Assembly (NCBI GenBank): GCA_028456385.1
Contig: JALNQF010000727.1
Location: 1-15,451, forward strand
DNA length: 15,451 nt
From: Ophiosphaerella korrae
Taxonomy: Eukaryota; Ascomycota; Dothideomycetes; Pleosporales; Phaeosphaeriaceae
Direction of reading: 5' to 3'
Shown: in pieces, positions 8,248-15,451 of the stretch
How positions within the stretch are numbered: position 1 is the first letter of the stretch
How the letters are laid out: each line of letters begins with the position of its first letter
The notes under the pieces: generated by a model
Seen by the model: the letters and a program-made list of their open reading frames with translations, nothing else
Databases searched by the model: none
Told to the model about the DNA's origin: nothing
Program-made: the position numbers and the translations under genes

Positions 8248-10423
8248 CCTATTTTTATAATATATAGACTTTTTATACCTTTTAGCTTTTCTTACTTAGG
8301 TTTTTCTTTAACTTATCTATTTTTTTAGAGCTATTACTTTATTTTACGTTTATAGTTTACGTATTTTAGATATTTATTATAGGTGTATTTATACTATAGT
8401 TTTCTTTAAATATATTCTTTAGATAGTTTTAGTCCTAGTCTACTTACTATATATTCTTTGTTAGGTATTCTAATTATTTTCTAACCTTAGATATCTTTCT
8501 TCGTAATTATATTTATATAATTATATCCTTTTCTTCTAACTAGCTATATATAATTACGTACCTTCTATTCTCTATATATATAGTAATTTGTATTTAGGTA
8601 TAATATCTATAATATTTTTACGTATGCTAGATATTCTAGATCTATTCTTTTATTGTACCCTACCTAGTATTTATTTATTCTAGGTCTTATAGTTACTAGG
8701 ATATAGTATATTATTAGTACTTGTAGTATATAGGCTTTATTAATCTATTATATCTTTCTTGTAAGGAACTACTATTCTTTTTATATAGGTATTCTTCTTA
8801 CTATAACTATATATTACTCTATCTATTATTAGAATATTATAAATTTTTTTACTTTAGGATTACGTTCTTTCTAGTCTTTATACGCTTCCTCTATACTTAT
8901 AACTAGTAAGTATTTTTAAATAAATTTCTATTCTTTGTTTTATTCCTCTATATCTATTATTATATAGCTATTATAGCTATATACTTTTAACTAGGTATAC
9001 TTAGTACTTCTTATATTAATTTTTCTTTTATCTCTTTTTAATTCTTTAGAAGAGACTATAGTAGTCTCTTTATCTAGTGCTAGTCCTTTAGCCTAGGTTA
9101 ATAGAATCTAGGGTTTTTCCCCTTCTAAGTTTTCTATTAGTAGGTCTATTATATATACTATTTCTTCTAGCTATACTTTTGTTTTTTCTTTTATTACTAC
9201 TACTCTATTCTTCTATAAGAACTATCCTACTCTTTACTTACTAGAAAGATATATATAGTAGTTATCTTTATAATAAAAAGTCTAATAGAGTATTATATAC
9301 TATATTTCTTTACTCCTAGCTACCTTTTCTTAAAGTTTAGCCTCTACTTTTTATACTTCTTTCTTGTTTTTAGTTGTTTTTAACTAAGCTTCCTTATCTT
9401 TCTTAGAATCTTTACTTCTACAATCTTTTGCAAAGTATCCTAGTTTTCCTTTAATTATTTAGATTAGTAGTCTTTTACGTAGTAGCCTCTTCTACTATAA
9501 CTAAAGCACGTAACGTTTTTATTCTTCTTAGGTTTTCTTTTATCTTTATTAGTGTTAAGGATTATAAGGTCTTTAGCGTCTTAGTTTCTAAGTTATCTTC
9601 TATATTTATTCTTCTTCTATTCTTAAAGATTGTTATCTATTTATATTACCTACTATTTTAGAGCTTTTAGTATTCTTAGTTTTTTTATATAAATTATTTT
9701 ATATTAGATTCTTAAATTTAATCCTTGTTTAAATTGTAACATTAATAATACTTCGTTCTATTCTATATTTTACAATAGTTATTTAAATTATAATATATAT
9801 TCTAGAATACTCTTGTTTTATATAAGCCTTTTAAGCTTTTCTTTAGCTTATTAGGTAATATCTATATCTCTATATACTACTTTTATTTATTTAGTAAAGT
9901 ATTTATAACTTCTAAAGATAGCTCTAGTTTTATCTTTTTATATTCCTAGAGTATATATTATATAATCTATCTAGTAAAACTTAAACTATCTTATTATATC
10001 TTCTTTAAGATATATTCTAATATATATTACTTTCTTATCTTCTTTATTAAAGTATAGTACTTATATATTAATCTAGAGTTGTGCTACTACTATAAAAGGT
10101 CTTAGTTTCTCTCTTATCTTATTAAATTTCTTAAGTATAGGTATCTTAGGTAGTTTCTTTATTGCGCTTATTTCTAGTCTTTAGGTAATCTACTCTATCT
10201 AGTTTTATCTCTCTATAATACCTTTAATCTATACTTTATTTTATTTTATATAGTCTTATAATTCGTTATTCTATATTTCTAAGGCGTTAATTACTAGTTT
10301 TATATCTTCCTTCTTAGAGGTTAAGTTATTTAAGTAACCCTTAATTTTCTTCTATACTATATTATTTAATTTGTAGCTACTTAGGAGTACTTTAACTATT
10401 TTCTTAGTTAAACTTCTTTCTAT
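8248..10423 (-). pseudogene. Element B gag and pre-protease region of gag-pol
   Basis: This is the gag part of the same polyprotein as in A, read on the minus strand from a presumed start (ATA at 10421-10423) at the same distance from the LTR as in A. The capsid-like region and first zinc knuckle (about 9467-9508, keeping one Cys, with Gly intact) are clear. The second knuckle has lost its C-x2-C half through a deletion of about 22 bp near 9445-9460 relative to A. That deletion accounts exactly for the frame difference between this part and the protease at 1322-1333. A segment of about 150 bp (roughly 8530-8690), absent from A but present in C, lies between gag and protease. Stops are TAA/TAG throughout. 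Confidence 0.88.
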
Positions 10424-10484
10424 TATATTAGCTAGACTATACGCTACTTACGCTTTACTTCTCTTAATATCTAAATTAGTAAGG

Positions 10485-10881
10485 TATAATAGAGACACTT
10501 ATTGTTAACTATAAGCGACCTCTCTATATAGGGGAGGAGTTAGTAGATTAGAAGATAATATTAGATGTTTGTATATTAATCTACAATAACTATAAATAAT
10601 AGAAGATATCTTGTAATTGTTTTATATTAGCGTTCTGTAGTTAATAGATTAAATTACTAATACTATCCTAATAATACGTATTACTACTAACTATTTACCT
10701 ATATTTCTTAGCTAGCTTTATACTTTGTATTTACTAAGATCCCGAATTACGAATTTATTACGTATCCCTATTATAGTTAGTTTCCTAGTTAAGTTTATTA
10801 CCTTATAGGTCTTATATACTATTGTTATCTATTATAGAGCTAATTAGCTCTAATTAGCTTTCTCTTATTATAGCTATAACA
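10485..10881 (-). repeat. 5' LTR of element B (397 bp)
   Basis: It begins TATAATAG (from TG) and ends CTATAACA. The middle (ATAGAAGATATCTTG and CTAATACTATCCTAATAAT) matches the other LTRs, but the left end and the right third are divergent from A. It carries one copy of the 54-bp unit that is doubled in the solo LTR and in C. The partner LTR is outside the window. Confidence 0.88.
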
Positions 10882-11242
10882 TAGACTTTAATTAGTATAT
10901 AATAGTAGGTTTAAGAATAGTTCTATTAGTATAGATATAGGCTAGTAGTATTATCTACTTTTAATTACTATCTTAAAAATAAGCTTTAACTTTTTTCTTC
11001 TTATATATCTTTTTACTAAATACTCTCTTTAATCTAGTAATAACTTCTAGTATAAAATCTTTCTTATCTATATTATATATATAGTAAGGCTTATTATTAT
11101 ATTAGTTAATTTTACTATATAAGAGCTTAAAGTAAAGACTATACTCTAACTAAGAGTTAGCTTAATAGTATAATCTATCTATACTAGTTACTTAGTATAA
11201 GATAAAATTAACCTAGTATACTCTTATTAGATATTAGATAGG
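10882..11242. other. 361-bp spacer between elements B and C, nothing recognised
   Basis: This is AT-rich and shows the same TpA-rich composition, but it matches neither the LTRs nor gag-pol of this family, and no reading frame or domain was recognised on either strand. It is bounded by the outward-facing 5' LTRs of B and C. It may be the remaining pre-insertion host sequence or part of another, unrelated element. Confidence 0.6.
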
Positions 11243-11701
11243 TGTTACGACAGTAATAAGAGAAATCGGGATAGATCTAATTAGCCTAGATATACTTACT
11301 ATTAAAATATAAGATAAGTAGAGTAATCACTTATAAGATAATAGACTTAGCTAGGAAGCTAATTATAATATAGATATATAATAAATTTGTAAATTTATAA
11401 TCTTTGTAAATACAAAGTTATAAAGTAGGACACGTAATAAATTTATAAATTCGCGATCTTAGTAAATATAAAGTTATAAAGTTACTAAGAATATATTAAG
11501 TATATAGTAATAGTAATACGCATTATTAGGATAGTATTAGTAATCTAATTTCTAATCTAGAACGCTAATACTTAACATTGTATATATAAATTAACTATTA
11601 TTTATAGTTATTACTAATTATAATATAAGCCTTTGTTATTACCTTCTAATCTACTAACACCCTAATAGTTACCTATAGTTAACCTAGGTAACCCTATTAC
11701 A
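11243..11701 (+). repeat. 5' LTR of element C (459 bp)
   Basis: It begins TGTTACGACAG and ends CCCTATTACA. Its reverse complement aligns with the LTRs of A, B and the solo copy over conserved blocks. An internal tandem duplication (11380-11491) explains part of its greater length. The gag leader starts at 11702 with CCTTAC, as in A and B. Confidence 0.9.
11380..11491. repeat. Tandem duplication (about 56-bp unit, two copies) in the element C LTR
   Basis: AATAAATTT starts at 11380 and again at 11436. Each is followed by a matching pattern ending in AAAGTTATAAAGT. It corresponds to the duplicated unit in the solo LTR on the opposite strand, and is single in the LTR of B. Confidence 0.75.
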
Positions 11702-13509
11702 CCTTACTAATTTAGATATTAGGAGAAGTAAAAGTATAAGTAGTATATAGTCTAGCTAATACAATAGTAGAAAGCTTAACTAAGAAAAGAGTTAAAGTAC
11801 CCCTAAGTAGTTTTAAGTTAGATAACACTATATAGAAGGTAATTAAGAATTACTTAAATAACCTAATTTCTAAAAAAAAAGCTATAAAACTAATAATTAA
11901 TACTTTAGAGATATAGAATAAAAAACTATAAAACTACGTAAAGTAAAATAAAGCCTAAATTAAGGCTATTATTAAAGGATAAAACTAGATAGAATAAATT
12001 ACCTAGAGACTAAAGAGAAGTACGATAAAGAAGCTACCTAAGATACCTATACTTAAGAAATTTAATAGAATAAGGGAAAAATTAAGACCCTTTATAGTAG
12101 TAGTATAACTCTAGATTAATATATAAGTACTATACTTTAATAGAGAAAATAAAAAAGTAATATATATAAGAATATACTTTAAAGAAGATATAATAAAATA
12201 GTTTAAATCTTACTAGATAGATTATACAATATATATACTAGGAATATAGAAGGATAAAACTAGAGCTATCTTTAGAAGTTATAAATACTTTACTAAACAA
12301 ATAAAAGTAGTATTTAGTAATATAGATATTACCTAATAAGCTAAAGAAAAGCTTAAAAGGCTTAAATAATATAAAAGTATTCCTAAATATATATTATAGT
12401 TTAAACAACTATTATAGAATATAGAATAGAATAAAGTATTACTAATATAACGATTTAAACAAGGATTAGACTTAAAAGTCTAATACGAGATAATATATAT
12501 AGAAAAACTAAGAATACTAGAAGCTCTAAAATAATAGGTAATATAAATAAACAACAACCTCTAAGAATAGAAGAAAAACAAATATAGAGGACAACTAAGA
12601 AATTAAGACGCTAGAGACCCTATAATCTTTAATACTAATAAGGATAAGAAATTAAAGAAGAATAAAGACTTTACGTACTTTAGCTATAGTAAGAAAAGCT
12701 ACTATATAAAACATTACTAGTTAAAAGAGAAAAAGAATATAATATATTATAAATACAAGAAACTAAGATACTTTGTAAAAGACTATAAAAGTAAAAACCT
12801 AAAGAAAGAAATATAGTTAAAAACAACTTAGAATAAAAAAGAAGTACTAAAAAAATAAGCTAAACCTTAAGAAAAAGTAGCTAGAAGTAAAGAAAAATAG
12901 TATATAATACTATATTAGACCTTTTATTATAAAGATAACTACTATATATATCTTTCTAGTAAATAGAGAGTAGGATAGTTCTTATAAAAGAATAGAGTAG
13001 TAGTAATAAAAGAAAGAATAAAAGTATAGCTAGAAGAAATAGTATATATAATAGACCTACTAATAGAAGATTTAGAAAGGGAAGAGCTCTAGATACTATT
13101 AATCTAGGCTAAAAGACTAGTATAAGATAAAGAGACTATAATAGTCTCCTCTAAAGGATTATAAAGAGATAAGAAATAAACTAATATAAAAAGTACTAAG
13201 TATACCTAGTTAAGAGTATATAGCTATAATAGCTATATAATAATAAATATAGAGGAATAAAACAAAGAAGAGAAGTTTATTTAGAAATACTTACTAGTTA
13301 TAAGTATAGAGAAAGCGTATAAAAACTAGAAAGAACGTAATCCTAAAGTAAAAAAGTTTATAATATTCTAATAATAGATAAAGTAATATATAGTTATAGT
13401 AAGTAGAATCCCTATATAAAAAGAATAGTAGTCCCTTATAAGAAAAATACAATAGATTAATAAAGCCTATATACTACGAGTACTAATAGTATACTACGTC
13501 CTAATAAAC

Positions 13510-13665
13510 ACTAGACCTAGAATAGATAGTTACTAGGTAGAGGACGACAAGAGGATAAATCTAGAACACCTAGTATATACTAAGATATTATAGATATTAT
13601 ACCTAAACACAAATTACTATATATATATAGAACTTAAGGTATGTAATTACGTATAGCTTATATAA
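13510..13665 (+). other. Lineage-specific in-frame segment upstream of protease in C (and B)
   Basis: Between the conserved V-L-I-N-T-R and D-I-Q-G-Q blocks, C has about 50 codons that A lacks. B has the counterpart at about 8530-8690 on the minus strand. The frame is kept in both lineages. The residues include many charged ones (E-D-D-K-R) and no motif I recognise. It is either an insertion in the B/C lineage or a clean in-frame deletion in A. Confidence 0.75.
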
Positions 13666-14808
13666 AGAAAAGGACACAATTATATAAATATAATTATAAG
13701 AAAAGATATCTAAGGTTAGGAAATAATTAGAATACCTAACAAAGAATATATAGTAATTAGACTAGGCCCTAAACTATCTAAAAAATATATCTAAAGAAAG
13801 CTATAGTATAAATATACCTATAATAAATACCTAAAATACAAGAACTATAAACGTAAAATAAGATAATAGTTTTAGAAGAATAGATAATTTAAAGAAAGAC
13901 CTAAGTAAAAAAAGCTAGAGGGTATAAGAGGCCTATATATTACAAAAATAGGTATATACTAAAGAAAGAAAGTATAAATAATAATTAATAGTAGAGCTAT
14001 AAAGAACTTTATATTTAAGGAGTTTATAGAAAGCTAAGGAATAACTTATATAATAAAGAAATCCCCTTAATAACTAAGTATAATTAAAGGAAAACTATTT
14101 TAGGAATCTATAAGGTTTAAAATAACACTTTCTACGCTAAAGCTAGAAAGATTAGAAATTAAGAATATAGTTATAGATATAATAACAATTAATAATAAAC
14201 AAGATATAATACTAGGAATACTATAGTTATAGATAACTAACCTAAGAATTAATTAGAGAATAGAGAGAATTAGCTACCCTAAGAAAGAAATGTTAAAAGC
14301 TAACATAATTACATACAAAGGAAAATTCCTAGAAGAATATAAGAAATAAGAAAAATAACTTATAGAACCTAATAACTACCTTCTAGACTATTAACTATAA
14401 GATTTAGTAATAGACCTAGAAGAAAGAAAGAATATAGGATAGAGCCTAGTTTATTAAAAAACTAAAGAAGAATTAAAGATTAAATGTGTATTTATACAAA
14501 ATATAATAAAGAAAGAATAGATATAAGAATCTAAATCCTTAGTAGCTTATAGACTTATATTTATAGATAAAAAGAGGATAGATAATAAAAGACCTTGTAT
14601 AGATTTTAGAAAAACTAATATAATAATAGATAAGAACTAATACCCCTTCCTACGTATAGATAAGATATAAGATAGGCTATAGAAAGTACAAATCTTTACT
14701 AAACTAGATATCTAAAATACCTATTACTAGATTAGAATTAAAAAAAGTAAAATGTAGAAAATAGTATTTAGAATATAATATAGACTATTTAAATACATAG
14801 TTATACCC

Positions 14809-14813
14809 TTTAG
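14809..14813. repeat. Target site duplication, left copy (TTTAG) of the solo LTR
   Basis: TTTAG precedes the TGTAATAAG start of the LTR and recurs at 15255-15259 directly after its TAACA end. Joining across it restores the RT stretch from V-I-P-F-S to the bases before Y-L-D-N, in line with element A. Confidence 0.93.
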
Positions 14814-15254
14814 TGTAATAAGTTGCCTACTTATCGACTACAAGTAACTATTAGGGTGTTAGTAGATTAAGAGTTAATAACAAGGGCTTAGGTAGTAATC
14901 TATAATAACTATAAACAATAGAAGATATCTTGCGATTGTCTTGTATTAGTATTCTATAGTTAAAGGATTAAATTACTAATACTATCCTAATAATACATAT
15001 TGCTACTAACTATATACCTATATTTCTTAGCTAGCTTCGTGCTTTGTATTTGCTAAGATCGCAAATTACAAAGTTATTACGTACATAGCTTTATACTTTG
15101 TGTTTACTAAAATCGCGAATTGCGAAGTTATTACGTGTTTCTATTGTAGTTAGTCTTCTAATTAAGTTCGTTGCCCTATAAGTTATATATGTTGTTGTTA
15201 TCTATAGTAGGGCTAATTGTTTTAAATTAGTGTTCTTTTATTATAGCTATAACA
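14814..15254 (-). mobile_element. Solo LTR (441 bp) inside element C RT
   Basis: TGTAATAAG...CTATAACA in the same orientation as the LTRs of A and B, hence antisense to C. There is no internal region, and both ends have the same 5-bp duplication, so this is a solo LTR left by recombination between the two LTRs of a full insertion. It is nearest to the B and C type, lacks the A palindrome, and carries a 54-bp tandem duplication. Confidence 0.93.
15032..15139. repeat. Tandem duplication (54-bp unit, two copies) in the solo LTR
   Basis: TAGCTT starts at 15032 and again at 15086. Each is followed by CTTTGTRTTTRCTAARATCG-like sequence and AAGTTATTACGT. One unit is present in the LTR of B, which accounts for most of the 44-bp length difference. 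Confidence 0.8.
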
Positions 15255-15259
15255 TTTAG
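15255..15259. repeat. Target site duplication, right copy (TTTAG) of the solo LTR
   Basis: Identical to 14809-14813. RT of element C resumes from here. Confidence 0.93.
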
Positions 15260-15451
15260 ATTAATAAATATACTAGTAGTATTTTAAGAAAGGATTAATA
15301 TAGTCCTAAGAGAATACCTAGACGTATTTATATTTATATACCTAGATAATATCCTTATATTCTTAGAAATAGAGGAAGAATATATATAGTATGTATACAA
15401 AGTACTAGAAAGATTAGTAGAAAGTAAAATATTTCTTAAAATAAGAAAATA
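15260..15451 (+). pseudogene. Element C gag-pol, second part: RT catalytic box to window edge
   Basis: It continues the RT domain of C after the solo LTR. E-Y-L-D-V-F-I-F-I-Y-L-D-N-I-L-I-F is readable, with the catalytic box Y-L-D-N (from Y-L-D-D) at 15339-15350, then a helical stretch V-Y-K-V-L-E-R-L-V-E matching A near 4720. It is cut by the window edge. Confidence 0.92.

Larger units (their letters stand above)
8243..10881 (-). mobile_element. Element B, 5' part: 5' LTR, leader and gag to pre-protease region
   Basis: From 8248 the sequence is collinear with element A from 5722 to the A leader, ending in an LTR related to, but distinct from, that of A. It joins 1-1367 across the element A insertion. 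Mutation is heavier than in A. The five bases outside the LTR (10882-10886, TAGAC) predict the duplication expected at B's other end, left of the window. Confidence 0.92.
11764..14813 (+). pseudogene. Element C gag-pol, first part (gag, protease, N-terminal RT)
   Basis: From a presumed start (ATA at 11764-11766), one frame carries the gag capsid-like region, two zinc knuckles (12676-12717 and 12745-12786, with nearly all Cys and His ligands turned to Tyr), a spacer with about 50 extra codons compared with A, protease N-S-R-A at 13987-13998 (residue 742), and RT through R-P-C-I-D-F-R-K, K-L-D-I and V-I-P-F-S. It stops at the solo LTR. Removing 446 bp (the LTR plus one TTTAG) brings the Y-L-D-N box at 15339-15350 back into the same frame. 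Knuckle Gly codons are also lost here, so C looks more heavily mutated than A. Stops are TAA/TAG at former Gln/Trp positions. Confidence 0.92.
11243..15451 (+). mobile_element. Element C: Ty3/Gypsy element of the same family, plus strand, truncated by window edge
   Basis: It starts with an LTR (TGTTACGA...) at 11243, then a 62-bp leader, gag, zinc knuckles, protease and RT. RT is interrupted by a solo LTR at 14814-15254. RNase H, integrase and the 3' LTR are beyond the right edge. The five bases before the LTR (11238-11242, ATAGG) should recur after the 3' LTR if the insertion is simple. It is opposite in orientation to A and B and closer to B in sharing the extra pre-protease segment. Confidence 0.93.

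Noticed and set aside
8243..10881. A separate fourth element distinct from the left-edge fragment
   Set aside because: It joins 1-1367 exactly at the ATATA duplication, and the combined frame differs only by the 22-bp knuckle deletion, so both pieces are one element.
14814..15254. 3' LTR of element C rather than a solo insertion
   Set aside because: It is in the opposite orientation to C, has its own TTTAG duplication, and RT of C continues directly after it.
1..15451. Mitochondrial, plastid or apicomplexan origin suggested by extreme AT content
   Set aside because: The AT content comes from directional CpA-to-TpA change in nuclear-type LTR retrotransposons with nested copies; no organellar genes, tRNAs or rRNAs are present.

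Overview
This window looks like RIP-mutated, transposon-only DNA from a filamentous ascomycete (Pezizomycotina); the species cannot be named. TpA is everywhere, CpA and TpG are rare, and conserved codons carry C-to-T or G-to-A changes: Gln and Trp codons have become TAA/TAG and Cys TGY has become TAY. No intact gene, tRNA, rRNA or CRISPR array was found. Nearly all the sequence belongs to four copies of one Ty3/Gypsy LTR-retrotransposon family.

Layout. Element A (1368-8242, minus) is structurally complete: two 430-bp LTRs, a polypurine tract, and one gag-pol frame of about 1757 codons holding gag, two zinc knuckles, protease, RT, RNase H, integrase (D,D35E), a GPY/F-like motif and a chromodomain. 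Between the chromodomain and the 3' LTR lie about 700 bp that gag-pol does not need. Their right half carries a plus-strand, coiled-coil-like reading frame that converges with pol. Element A sits inside element B (minus), which it splits into 1-1367 (protease and RT) and 8243-10881 (gag and 5' LTR), with a perfect ATATA target duplication. The rest of B lies left of the window.

A 361-bp stretch with no recognisable content (10882-11242) separates B from element C (11243 to the right edge, plus). C has a 459-bp 5' LTR and the same gag-pol architecture. Its RT is interrupted by a 441-bp solo LTR in the opposite orientation (14814-15254), flanked by the duplication TTTAG.

History. B and C form one lineage, sharing an extra segment of about 50 codons upstream of protease. 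A forms another, lacking that segment and having an LTR with a 35-bp palindrome. A and the solo LTR arrived after their hosts. Reading frames in A and C are preserved along their length, so point mutation, not indels, destroyed them. The item most worth follow-up is the antisense accessory frame at the 3' end of A.
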